64,000 nt of DNA from NCBI GenBank assembly GCA_016715115.1, contig JADKBM010000016.1, forward strand, positions 1,116,001 through 1,180,000, given 5' to 3'. Numbering within the stretch: position 1 is the first letter of the stretch; every line of letters begins with the position of its first letter. The notes beneath the pieces were generated by a model that was not told the origin of the DNA, searched no databases, and saw only the letters and a list, made by a program, of their open reading frames with translations. Shown in pieces: positions 17,138-25,290 of this stretch. The translations under genes were made by a program, and so were the position numbers. This stretch comes from Acidobacteriota bacterium (GTDB lineage Bacteria; Acidobacteriota; Blastocatellia; Pyrinomonadales; Pyrinomonadaceae).

Positions 17138-17914
17138 ATGCCTGAAAAACGCCGGACAGCAGTCTCGTGGGTCGAAGCCGAACGCATCAGTGTTCGCGGT
17201 TTTCCGATTCAGGAATTGATCGGGAACGTCTCGTTCGGCGAGGCGATCTTTTTGATACTTCGCGGCGATCGACCGACCAAAAACGAGGCGCGATTGTTCG
17301 AGGCGGTACTTGTTTCGGTCATCGATCACGGGGTCAGACCGCCGTCGACCATCGCGGCCGTGACCGTCGCCAACACAGGCGCCGAGCTCAACGCCTCGGT
17401 CGCCGCCGGAATTCTGGCGATCAACAAATACCACGGCGGCGCGGTCGAAGATGCGATGGCAGCGATCTCCGATGCGGTCGAACTTCAGTCGAGGGAATCG
17501 ATCTCGGCGGCTGAGGCCGCCAAAAAAACAGTTGCCGCCTACAGATCCGACGGCCGGCGGATCTCGGGTTTCGGGCACAGGTTTCACGCGGCTGATCCGC
17601 GAACGGTCAGGATGTTCGCACTGGCGGAGGAGTTGGGGCTCGCCGGAAGTTTCGTTGCGCAGGCCCGCGAACTTGAACGCGCGCTGACCGAATCGGCCGG
17701 CCGGAATCTCCCGATCAACGCCGACGGCGCGATCGGCGCGCTTCTGCACGAACTCAAGTTTCCGCCGAAAGCCGCAAATGGTATTTTTATGATCGCGCGC
17801 GTTCCCGGCCTCGTCGCCCACGCGGTCGAGGAGCAGGAACGGAACGCGCCGATGCGAACGGTCGCCGTTGATGATTACGAATATGACGGTGCGGCGGAGC
17901 GCGAAATTGAGTGA
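17138..17914 (+). CDS. Citryl-CoA lyase-like (citrate-synthase-fold) protein
   Basis: 258 residues, too short for citrate synthase (about 370-430) but the size of citryl-CoA lyase, the enzyme that cleaves citryl-CoA to acetyl-CoA and oxaloacetate. The citrate-synthase-fold catalytic set is visible: His99 in NKYHGG, His147 in GFGHRFH, Asp196 in NADGAIGAL and Arg221 in IARVPGLVAH. In Hydrogenobacter a citryl-CoA lyase of this size works with a SucCD-like citryl-CoA synthetase; a SucCD-like pair is also present here at 28.2-30.6 kb. The substrate could be another 3-hydroxyacyl-CoA. First gene after regulon site 4; next ATG is 3 bp after its stop. Confidence 0.8.
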   Translation: MPEKRRTAVSWVEAERISVRGFPIQELIGNVSFGEAIFLILRGDRPTKNEARLFEAVLVSVIDHGVRPPSTIAAVTVANTGAELNASVAAGILAINKYHGGAVEDAMAAISDAVELQSRESISAAEAAKKTVAAYRSDGRRISGFGHRFHAADPRTVRMFALAEELGLAGSFVAQARELERALTESAGRNLPINADGAIGALLHELKFPPKAANGIFMIARVPGLVAHAVEEQERNAPMRTVAVDDYEYDGAAEREIE

Positions 17915-17917
17915 ATT

Positions 17918-18487
17918 ATGACACCAGAACCAGATAAAACGACGAAAGAGATAATCATCGAATTGCTTCCGGAGATCAATTTGATCAGCGATCCGGAGCT
18001 GCGCGAGAACACCGCGCAAGTTTGGGAAGACGCGATCCGCGAAGGCGGTTGGACGATCGAACAGATCCTGCGGATGCCGTTTTCGGTCCACGTCGCGGAC
18101 TGCAACATCACTTTCATCGAACACGTTCGGACGGTCTGCAAGATGTGCATCGCCGTCGCCGACGTCCTGAAAGAGGCGTACGGCGACCGGTCGGCAATCA
18201 ATTACGACACGCTGATCGCGGGCGCAATGCTCGCCGATGTCGGAAAACTAATAGAATACGAAGAAAAGGACGGGCAAATAACCAAGGCCGGCCGCGGACA
18301 GCATCTGCGACATCCGTTCACCGGCGTTGCGATGAGCCACGCACGCGGCATTCCGCCCGAAGTTCAGCACGTCATCGCGACCCATTCGAAGGAAGGCGAA
18401 ATGATGATCCGATCCAATGAGTCGGTCATCTTCCATCACGCGGATTTCATCGATTTCGATCTTGTCAGCAAGAAACGTCCGTTTTGA
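17918..18487 (+). CDS. HD-domain protein with altered HD dyad
   Basis: 189 residues. The HD phosphohydrolase pattern is recognisable: His69 in FIEHVRTV, then AGAMLADVGKLIEYE, His132 in RHPFTG, His156 in ATHSKEG and Asp176 in HHADFIDFD. In the central motif the usual His-Asp is Ala106-Asp107, so one metal ligand is missing while the others remain. It may bind a single metal or act as a sensor. Three bp separate it from the lyase-like gene and 10 bp from the GH125 gene; all are cotranscribed. Substrate unknown. Confidence 0.75.
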   Translation: MTPEPDKTTKEIIIELLPEINLISDPELRENTAQVWEDAIREGGWTIEQILRMPFSVHVADCNITFIEHVRTVCKMCIAVADVLKEAYGDRSAINYDTLIAGAMLADVGKLIEYEEKDGQITKAGRGQHLRHPFTGVAMSHARGIPPEVQHVIATHSKEGEMMIRSNESVIFHHADFIDFDLVSKKRPF

Positions 18488-18497
18488 TTGCGGTTAT

Positions 18498-19925
18498 ATG
18501 AACCGTCGCGAGTTTTGCAAAGCGAGTGGAATCGGCATCCTGGCGACCGGTCTCGGCCGGCCGTCATATGTCTTTGCGCAAAACCCCAGTATTGGCTTTA
18601 GCGGCCGACGGCCGGCCAGCGGCGACCGAAAATTCATTTCCGACGCCGTCGAGAGACAGATCGCATCGGTTTCAAAACTGATCGCCGATCCGAATCTGCG
18701 GCATATGTTCGAGATCTGTTATCCGAACACGCTCGATACGACGGTCGACTATGAGGAGATCGACGGCAAGCCCGATACTTACGTCATCACCGGCGACATC
18801 GACGCGATGTGGCTGCGAGATTCATCGGCGCAGGTTTTCCCCTATCTGCCGCTGATGAGATCGGACTTGAAACTCAAGAAGTTGATCGAGGGCGTCATCA
18901 ACAGGCACGCGAAGTTCGTCCTCCTTGATCCGTATGCGAACGCGTTCTACAAAGATCCGAATCAGCCGACGATGTGGCAAGGCGACAAGCCGACACCGAT
19001 CCCGGGGGTTCACGAACGCAAATGGGAAATTGACTCGCTTTGTTACGTCGTCCGCCTGGGCTACGCTTACTTTAAGGAGACAGGCGATGTCTCGCCATTC
19101 GACGCCGACTGGGCAAAGGCGATGAAGTTGATCTATGCGACGTTTGTGACCGAGCAGCGCAAAGACGGAAATTCGCCGTATTATTTCTTGCGTCGAACGG
19201 ATGTGATGACCGACGCGCCGCCGCACGGCGGAAAAGGAAACCCCGTGAAACCGGTCGGCTTGATCGCCTCGATGTTTCGCCCGTCGGACGACGCGACGAT
19301 CCTGCCGTTCCTGATACCGTCGAATATCTTCGCCGCGCAGTCGATGCGGCAACTGGCCGAGATCTTCGGCAAGCGTTTGAACGATGCCGATTTCGCCGGA
19401 AAATGCGTCGCGCTCGCTTCGGAGATCGAGTTCGCCGTCAAGAAGTTCGCGATCGCGCCGCACGAAGATTTCGGACCGATCTATGCCTACGAGATCGACG
19501 GTTTCGGCAATCGTCTGTTTATGGACGACGCCAACGTCCCGAGCCTTATGTCGCTCGCATATCTCGGCGCGGTGAGGCGCGACGATCCGATTTACCGCGC
19601 GACGCGGCGTTTTCTGTTGAGTGACAGGAATCCCTATTTTCTTCGGGGCCGAGCGGCCGAAGGACAAGCGAGTCCGCACACGGGTCGCAACGGGATCTGG
19701 CCGATGGGGATCATTCTTCGGGCGAAAACGTCGGATTCCGATGTCGAGATCGCAAAATGCCTGCAAATGCTGACATCGACGACGGCCGGAACCGGATTCA
19801 TCCACGAGAGTTTCGACAAAGACGACGCGTCGAAGTTTTCGCGCTCGTGGTTCGCTTGGGCGAACACGCTTTTCGGCGAATTGATCGTCAATCTCGCCGC
19901 CAATCGCCCGCACCTTCTGAAATAG
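18498..19925 (+). CDS. Tat-exported GH125 exo-alpha-mannosidase
   Basis: 475 residues from the ATG at 18498, where a twin-arginine signal (MNRREFCKASGIGILATG) begins. The family hallmarks are present: TGDIDAMWLRDSSAQVFPYLPL near residue 95, FMDDANVPSLMSLAYLG around 340, GRNGIWPMGIILRA and a final FSRSWFAWANTLFGELI. GH125 enzymes are metal-independent inverting exo-alpha-1,6-mannosidases. It is an odd member of a unit otherwise made of acid-metabolism enzymes, although it follows the HD gene by only 10 bp. It may trim a glycoconjugate taken up by the nearby TonB receptor. Confidence 0.9.
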   Translation: MNRREFCKASGIGILATGLGRPSYVFAQNPSIGFSGRRPASGDRKFISDAVERQIASVSKLIADPNLRHMFEICYPNTLDTTVDYEEIDGKPDTYVITGDIDAMWLRDSSAQVFPYLPLMRSDLKLKKLIEGVINRHAKFVLLDPYANAFYKDPNQPTMWQGDKPTPIPGVHERKWEIDSLCYVVRLGYAYFKETGDVSPFDADWAKAMKLIYATFVTEQRKDGNSPYYFLRRTDVMTDAPPHGGKGNPVKPVGLIASMFRPSDDATILPFLIPSNIFAAQSMRQLAEIFGKRLNDADFAGKCVALASEIEFAVKKFAIAPHEDFGPIYAYEIDGFGNRLFMDDANVPSLMSLAYLGAVRRDDPIYRATRRFLLSDRNPYFLRGRAAEGQASPHTGRNGIWPMGIILRAKTSDSDVEIAKCLQMLTSTTAGTGFIHESFDKDDASKFSRSWFAWANTLFGELIVNLAANRPHLLK

Positions 19926-20061
19926 ATTTCGCGTGCGAATCGCCTCGTTGGCCGGCGGTATTAAAATGGATCCTGCGACAGAGGATCAAAGCCGATTCCG
20001 GCATCGAAACTGAGATTCCCGGCGCGGCTTCGCGCGATTCGCGGACAGCAAACGGTTAGCA

Positions 20062-21435
20062 ATGAAGACAATTTCCCAACAATGGGCGGAATACGCCGTC
20101 AACCTTTCATACGACGATCTTTCTCCGGAAGCGGTCGCGGCCGCGAAAATGTTTCTCTACGACAGTTTCGGCTGCGCGCTCGGCGGCTCAAAGACGGATG
20201 ATTTTCAAATCCTCGAGAGTGTTTTCAGGGAGATCGGCGGACGTCCCGAGTGTGCGGTCATTGGTTCGAACCTGAGAACCGATGTGCGCAGCGCGAGTCT
20301 GATCAACGGTCTCGCGATACGCGCGCTCGATTACAACGACGTTTACTGGAAACAAGATCCGTCACATCCGTCCGACCTTCTGCCGGCGGCGTTCTGCGTC
20401 GGGGAGCGTGAGGGACGCAGCGGTAAGGACCTGATCACGGCGACCGTCATCGCTTACGAACTCGAAATGCGCCTGATGGAGGCCGCCTATCCCGGAATCC
20501 GCGAACTCGGACTGCACCACGCGACGCTCACGGCGTTCGTCTCACCGGTCGTCGCCGGAAAAATGCTCGGAATGAACGCCGATCAGATCGTCAACGCGGT
20601 CGGAATTTCGGGCTCGCACAACGTCACGCTCGGGTCGGTAACCGCCGGAACGCTGACGATGATGAAGAACACGGTCGATCCGATGGCCACCGAGAGCGGC
20701 GTTTTCGCGGCGCTCATCGCCGGTCGGGGATTCAAAGGCCCGGCGCCGGTCTTCGAAGGACGAGAGGGATTGTTCGACGCGATCGGCGACCAGTGGAAGC
20801 CCGAGGTCCTGACCGACGGACTCGGCTCGTCGTTCAAGATCGTCGATTGTTCGATCAAGCCGTTTCCGTCGGAGGCGTTGACGCACGCGCCGATCTCGGC
20901 CGTGCTTGACCTCGTCGTGGGTCACGATCTCGCGCCGGAAAGCATTGAAACCATTGAGATTGCAACTCTGAAACGAGCGGCGGAAATCCTCGCAGACGAG
21001 AAAAAGTATATTATCGATTCGCGCGAGACGGCCGATCACAGTCTGCCCTACTGCATTGCCGCAGCCGTCGTGCGGCGTTCGCTGACACCGCGTGATTTCT
21101 CGCCCGCGAGTCTCGCGGATCCGCAGATCCTGGCGACTGTTCCGAAAGTCCGGGCCGTACTCGAGCCGGCGTTCGAAGATCGATTCCCTGCCGAACAACC
21201 GTGCCGCGTGGTGATCACTCTGAAGAACGGCGACAAACTCTCGACCGAGCGCGCCTTTCCGAAAGGCGATCCGCGCGATCAGCTTTCGACCGCCGAACTC
21301 AGGCAGAAATTTGAGGTGTTGGCCGAAGGGATTCTCGACAAGTCGCAATGCGATCACTTTCACGACGCGATTGACGAGCTCGAGAATATCGGTAAGATCG
21401 GAGAATTGATGGATTTGATCGTGCTGAGAACTTAG
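20062..21435 (+). CDS. MmgE/PrpD family protein
   Basis: 457 residues, usual family length. The family (2-methylcitrate dehydratase, cis-aconitate decarboxylase, iminodisuccinate epimerase) acts on small di- and tricarboxylates. Family pattern: DSFGCALGG near residue 35, LDYNDVYW, GLHHATLTAFVSPVVAG, TMMKNTVDPMATESG, and SIKPFPSEALTHAPI. The member is close enough in pattern to be confident of the family but not of the reaction. In context with a citryl-CoA-lyase-like protein and CoA ligases, dehydration or isomerisation of a tri- or dicarboxylate is likely. The next gene start is separated by a long repeat array. Confidence 0.88.
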   Translation: MKTISQQWAEYAVNLSYDDLSPEAVAAAKMFLYDSFGCALGGSKTDDFQILESVFREIGGRPECAVIGSNLRTDVRSASLINGLAIRALDYNDVYWKQDPSHPSDLLPAAFCVGEREGRSGKDLITATVIAYELEMRLMEAAYPGIRELGLHHATLTAFVSPVVAGKMLGMNADQIVNAVGISGSHNVTLGSVTAGTLTMMKNTVDPMATESGVFAALIAGRGFKGPAPVFEGREGLFDAIGDQWKPEVLTDGLGSSFKIVDCSIKPFPSEALTHAPISAVLDLVVGHDLAPESIETIEIATLKRAAEILADEKKYIIDSRETADHSLPYCIAAAVVRRSLTPRDFSPASLADPQILATVPKVRAVLEPAFEDRFPAEQPCRVVITLKNGDKLSTERAFPKGDPRDQLSTAELRQKFEVLAEGILDKSQCDHFHDAIDELENIGKIGELMDLIVLRT

Positions 21436-21842
21436 AACTGAGAGCTGAGAGCTGAGAACTGGGAACTGAGAGATGAGAACTGGGAGCTGAGAACTGAGAG
21501 CTGAGAGCTGAGAACTGGGAACTGAGAGCTGAGAGCTGAGAACTGGGAACTGAGAGATGAGAACTTTGATCTTTGGGCTTTGATCTTTGGGCTTTGATCT
21601 TTGGGCTTTGATCTTTGGGCTTCGATTTTTGGACTTCGATTTTTGGACTTCGATTTTTGGACTTCGATTTTTGGACTTCGATTTTTGGATTCAAAATTAG
21701 TTCTAACTTCCGAGTTCCGAGTTCTCAGTTCTCAGTTCCAAGTTCTCAGTTCTCAGTTCTCAGTTCCAAGTTCTCAGTTCCAAGTTCTCAGTTCCAAGTT
21801 CCAAGTTCCGAGTTCTCAGTTCCGAGTTCTCAGTTCCATTTA
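21433..21842. repeat. Compound heptamer arrays with inverted outer arms
   Basis: Three arrays in series. 21433-21563: 7-bp units (GAACTGA, GAGCTGA). 21564-21700: 14-bp units (TTTGATCTTTGGGC, then TTCGATTTTTGGAC). 21707-21842: 7-bp units (GTTCTCA, GTTCCAA). The last array is roughly the reverse complement of the first, so the transcript could fold into a long imperfect hairpin. It separates two cotranscribed genes. Confidence 0.88.
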
Positions 21843-21846
21843 TTTT

Positions 21847-22527
21847 ATGAGCGATTTTCAAAAACAACTCGAAACGGCGCGGCAGCCGACGCACAGCGGG
21901 ATGCACCCATTCTCGCAGGCTTGGGTCGACGGCGACCTGAGTCGCGAACAGCTAGGCCGGTGGGCGATCCAGCATTATTATTATATCGAGCCGATCGCAC
22001 AGCAGTTTGCGATCCTTTTTTCACGACTTCCGGATCTGGATGCGCGGACGCATATGCTTGAGAACCTCCTTGGCGAAGAAGATCCGAAAGGCCGGCATCC
22101 GGACCTCCTGCTGGATTTTGCCGAGCATTGCGGTGTCGATCGCGAATATGCGACAACCGCCGAGTTTCGGGGCGAAATCCTGCCGACGACCCGCGCGATG
22201 CGTTCGTGGATCTGGGAACTTGTGTCGCAAAGATCGCTGGCGGAAGCCGCGGCCGGAATTATGGTCGGACTCGAAGGACAATTGCCGACGTTGTATCCGA
22301 AATACGTGACGAGGCTTCATCAAATGGGATTTGACGACAGCCAGCTGCAATTTTTCCACGTCCATATCGAGGGCGACATCGAGCATGCGCACGTCGGACT
22401 TGAACTCGCCGATCGATACGCAACCACCGATGACCTGAAACAGCGCGCGATCGGAGCCGTCCGCGCGTCAGGCCAATTGCGTTGGGCGTTTCTGTCCGGA
22501 ATGTATGATGCGATAGTTAAGTCTTGA
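21847..22527 (+). CDS. TenA/PqqC-fold, CADD-like heme-oxygenase-like diiron protein
   Basis: 226 residues from the ATG at 21847; longer frames upstream run through the repeat array. The fold family (TenA_THI-4/PqqC) is clear. All six ligand positions of the CADD-type diiron site can be placed by spacing: Glu77-x6-His84 (GEEDPKGRH), Glu143 (MVGLEGQLP), and His173-x3-Asp177-x2-His180 (HVHIEGDIEH). Related heme-oxygenase-like diiron proteins oxidise amino- or carboxylic-acid substrates with O2. Thiaminase-type TenA lacks this set, so an oxidase role is favoured. Neighbours are MmgE/PrpD and an SDR gene. Confidence 0.82.
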   Translation: MSDFQKQLETARQPTHSGMHPFSQAWVDGDLSREQLGRWAIQHYYYIEPIAQQFAILFSRLPDLDARTHMLENLLGEEDPKGRHPDLLLDFAEHCGVDREYATTAEFRGEILPTTRAMRSWIWELVSQRSLAEAAAGIMVGLEGQLPTLYPKYVTRLHQMGFDDSQLQFFHVHIEGDIEHAHVGLELADRYATTDDLKQRAIGAVRASGQLRWAFLSGMYDAIVKS

Positions 22528-22530
22528 ACG

Positions 22531-22600
22531 TTTGGAGTTCCGCCTTCAGGCGGCATCGACGCAAAATAAGATCGAGGTCGCCTGAAGGCGGAACTCCGAA
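22531..22600. repeat. Dispersed palindromic element, copy A
   Basis: Inverted arms of about 22 bp (GGAGTTCCGCCTTCAGGCGG and its complement) around a 24-bp spacer. Related copies at 36533, 51604 and a degenerate one near 28041. Confidence 0.85.
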
Positions 22601-22614
22601 CGGCGAACCGGATA

Positions 22615-23349
22615 ATGTCAGCAATTGAGATCAACTTAAACAACAAGGTCATTCTCGTCACCGGCGCGGCGGGCGGCATCGGACGCCGCCTGGCCGAACG
22701 CGGACTCGACGCGGGCGCCCGCTTGAGCGGTTTTGACTTGAAGAACGCGAATCTCGATCATCCGAATTTCATTAACTTCATCGGCGACGTCACGAACGAA
22801 GACGAAGTTGCTCTCTGCATCAGCCGAACGGCCGAAAGATTCGGACGCATCGACGCACTGATCAATAACGCTGGAATCGTCGGTTCAGGACGTGTCCAGG
22901 ATACGAGTCTGGCCGATTGGTCGTCGGTTCTCGACACGAATTTGACCGGCGCGTTTCTGTTTTCGAAGCATTCGATCCCGCATCTGATAGAATCGCGCGG
23001 CGCGATCGTCAACCTCTCGTCAACCAACGGATTGACGGGCGGGTCGTCGTTGAGCGGTGCCGCTTACGCTTGTTCAAAAGCGGGCATCATCGCGCTGACA
23101 AAGAATCTGGCAAAGGAATTGGCCGAATTCGGCGTCCGCGCGAACTGCATCGCCCCGGGACCGGTCGACACCGAGATGATCGGGCGTTTCGGAGCCGATG
23201 GAATCGAAGATCTCCGACAGTCGATTCCGCTCAAGGCACTCGCGACGGCCGACGATGTCGCCGATCTGGCTTTCTTTATGATTTCGGACGCGGCCAAACA
23301 CATCACCGGCGCGACGGTTTCGCTGAGCGGCGGACTGGTAATGCACTGA
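22615..23349 (+). CDS. Short-chain dehydrogenase/reductase (SDR)
   Basis: 244 residues, classical SDR length. NAD(P)-binding VTGAAGGIGRR (residues about 14-24), NNAGIVG, catalytic Ser in IVNLSSTNG, Tyr and Lys in AAYACSKAG, and the C-terminal ITGATVSLSGG. An Asp at the end of strand 2 (FDLKNA) favours NAD. It would interconvert a hydroxy and a keto group in the pathway. The ATG at 22615 sits just after palindromic element copy A. Confidence 0.92.
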   Translation: MSAIEINLNNKVILVTGAAGGIGRRLAERGLDAGARLSGFDLKNANLDHPNFINFIGDVTNEDEVALCISRTAERFGRIDALINNAGIVGSGRVQDTSLADWSSVLDTNLTGAFLFSKHSIPHLIESRGAIVNLSSTNGLTGGSSLSGAAYACSKAGIIALTKNLAKELAEFGVRANCIAPGPVDTEMIGRFGADGIEDLRQSIPLKALATADDVADLAFFMISDAAKHITGATVSLSGGLVMH

Positions 23350-23351
23350 CC

Positions 23352-23652
23352 GATTTGGGATTTGGGATTTGGGATTTGGGATTTGGGATTTGCGATTTGC
23401 GATTGCGTTGGCCCAGGCGCCGGCGGCGGGGGGGCGTTCGCGATATTTGGGATTTGCGATTTGCGATTTGCGATTTGCGATTGAAGCGCAACCGTCCCGG
23501 TTGCAATGAGCGCTTCGCGCGAACCAACCACGCAATGGCGATTCCAGATTCGCGTTGCGATTCCAGATTCCAAGTTACAGATTTCAGGTTCCAGATTCGC
23601 GATATTTGGGATCTTGGATTTGCAATTTGGGATTGGGTTCTGAACCGTTGGT
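23352..23652. repeat. GGGATTT heptamer arrays and degenerate repeats
   Basis: Seven-bp GGGATTT/GCGATTT arrays at 23352-23405 and 23446-23482, with degenerate CAGATTC-type units to about 23625. Gene-free. Confidence 0.85.
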
Positions 23653-23654
23653 GA

Positions 23655-23900
23655 ATGGAATTGCTGGAATCCCTGGAATTCTGGAATTCCTGGAATTCTT
23701 GGAATCTGGAATCCCCTGAAATCTGGAATCCCTGGAATCTGGAATCCCTGGAATCTGGAATCCCTGGAATCTGGAATCCCTGGAATCCTCTGGAATCTGG
23801 AATCCCTCGAATCTGGAATCCCTGGAATCTGGAATCCCTGGAATCTGGAATCCCCTGGAATCTGGAATCCCTGGAATCCCGGGAATTCCTGGAATCTGAA
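23655..23900. repeat. 16-bp tandem array (GGAATCTGGAATCCCT)
   Basis: About fifteen 15-16-bp units directly before the UbiD gene. This array is on the opposite strand sense to the 1.6-kb array but of the same family. It keeps a frame open upstream of ubiD-like coding; that extension is not part of the gene. Confidence 0.9.
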
Positions 23901-23903
23901 ACT

Positions 23904-25271
23904 ATGCATGATCTGCGAACATTCCTTGAAGCTAACGAATCATCGGTGCGACGGATTTCCGAGCCCTTGAGCGTTAAGTTCGAAATCACGGCGCTGCAAT
24001 ACCTGCTCTGGGAACGCAACGAATTTCCAGTGATTCTTGCCGAAAATCCGCGTCTTGAAAACGGCGGGATTTCCGGATTTCAAGCGGTAACGAATCTAAC
24101 CGCGAGCCGTGAGCTGACCGCTAAGATCCTCGGCATATCCGATCACCGAAACGCCGCGCGTGAAATCGCCGCGAAACTCGCGAGTTGCATCGAACCCGTC
24201 ACGGTCGATCCGCGGAACGCTCCGTGCAAGGAAGTCAAATTGACTGGCGAGGATGCCAATCTCGATCAATTCCCGATTTTCACGCAGCATACGGCCGACG
24301 CCGGCGCTTATCTGACCGCCGCCCACGCGACGACGTACGACCCGGAAACGGGGATCGACAACACCGCGATCCAACGCGTCTGGGTAAGATCGAAGAACCG
24401 TTTCGGCTATTTTCCATACCCAACGTCGCACAACCGCAAGAACATTATGAAGTTCTGGAAACGCGGCGAATCCGCTCCGATCGCCTTTTGGATCGGGCAT
24501 CATCCGGCCGTTTCGATCGGCGCACAGGCGAAACTCGATTATCCGGAAAGCCATTGGTCGACGGCCGGCGGACTGATCGGCGCTCCCGTTCGGCTTGTTC
24601 CGACCGAGCTTTTCGGCGACGAACTCAAGGTTCCGGCCGACGCGGAGATCGTTCTCGAAGGATTTGTGCCGCCGAACGTCTTTGAACCCGAAGGCGGATT
24701 CGGAGAATACACGGGCTTTTCCAGCGGCCCGACGCTGAGCCCGATCTTCGAACTTAAACTGATCACCCATCGGCGCGGCGCAGTCTACCACGACTACGGG
24801 TCCGGACTTCCGGATTCGCTCGTTCCTGACAATATGATGATCGAGGCAAGACTTTTCTCGATCGCCGAAAAGCTGTCGGATCAGGTTCGCGGCGTCCACG
24901 TTCCGGTGTCGGGGCGCCGGTTTCACGCCTATGTCGCCGTCGGCGAGATAACCGAGAACACAGCGCAGGCGATGCTTACGGCGTTGCTTAGGTTCAGGCG
25001 TGTCAAACACGTGGTTCTCGTCAATGACGATATCGACATTTTCGACGAGCAGAAGGTCTTGTGGGCGATCGCAACGCGCGCGCAAATGGATCGCGATGCG
25101 TTCATCTTTCAGGATCTCGAAGGCTCGTCACTTGATCCGAGCCTGACCGGGGGCGTGAGTCAGACATCGAAAATTGGCGTCAACGCCACTTGGAAAAGTA
25201 ATCCTCCGACGCCGAATATGGTGCCGGCCGAAGTATTGGAAAAGGTCCGAAAACTGATTTTCGGCGACTGA
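23904..25271 (+). CDS. UbiD-family decarboxylase
   Basis: 455 residues from the ATG at 23904 (MHDLRTFLEANE), the usual UbiD start; sequence before it is repeat array. Family features: NTAIQRVWVRSKNRFGYFPYP (prFMN-binding region), GAPVRLVPTEL, VLEGFVPPNVFEPEGGFGEYTGF (the E-x-x-x-F-G-E active-site loop), and KHVVLVNDDIDIFDEQKVLWAIATR near the C-terminus. Such enzymes use prenylated FMN made by UbiX to (de)carboxylate aromatic or alpha,beta-unsaturated acids. No ubiX is in the window. It suggests an unsaturated or aromatic acid intermediate in this island. Confidence 0.92.
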   Translation: MHDLRTFLEANESSVRRISEPLSVKFEITALQYLLWERNEFPVILAENPRLENGGISGFQAVTNLTASRELTAKILGISDHRNAAREIAAKLASCIEPVTVDPRNAPCKEVKLTGEDANLDQFPIFTQHTADAGAYLTAAHATTYDPETGIDNTAIQRVWVRSKNRFGYFPYPTSHNRKNIMKFWKRGESAPIAFWIGHHPAVSIGAQAKLDYPESHWSTAGGLIGAPVRLVPTELFGDELKVPADAEIVLEGFVPPNVFEPEGGFGEYTGFSSGPTLSPIFELKLITHRRGAVYHDYGSGLPDSLVPDNMMIEARLFSIAEKLSDQVRGVHVPVSGRRFHAYVAVGEITENTAQAMLTALLRFRRVKHVVLVNDDIDIFDEQKVLWAIATRAQMDRDAFIFQDLEGSSLDPSLTGGVSQTSKIGVNATWKSNPPTPNMVPAEVLEKVRKLIFGD

Positions 25272-25290
25272 TGATCAACGTCTCGGAAAT

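Noticed and set aside
17138..17914. Full citrate synthase
   Set aside because: Too short by more than 100 residues and no upstream extension in frame; size and motifs match citryl-CoA lyase types.
21433..21842. CRISPR array
   Set aside because: Units of 7-16 bases abut each other without unique spacers, and no cas genes are present.
23655..23903. N-terminal extension of the UbiD protein
   Set aside because: The extra 83 residues are a translated tandem array; the ATG at 23904 begins the normal family N-terminus.
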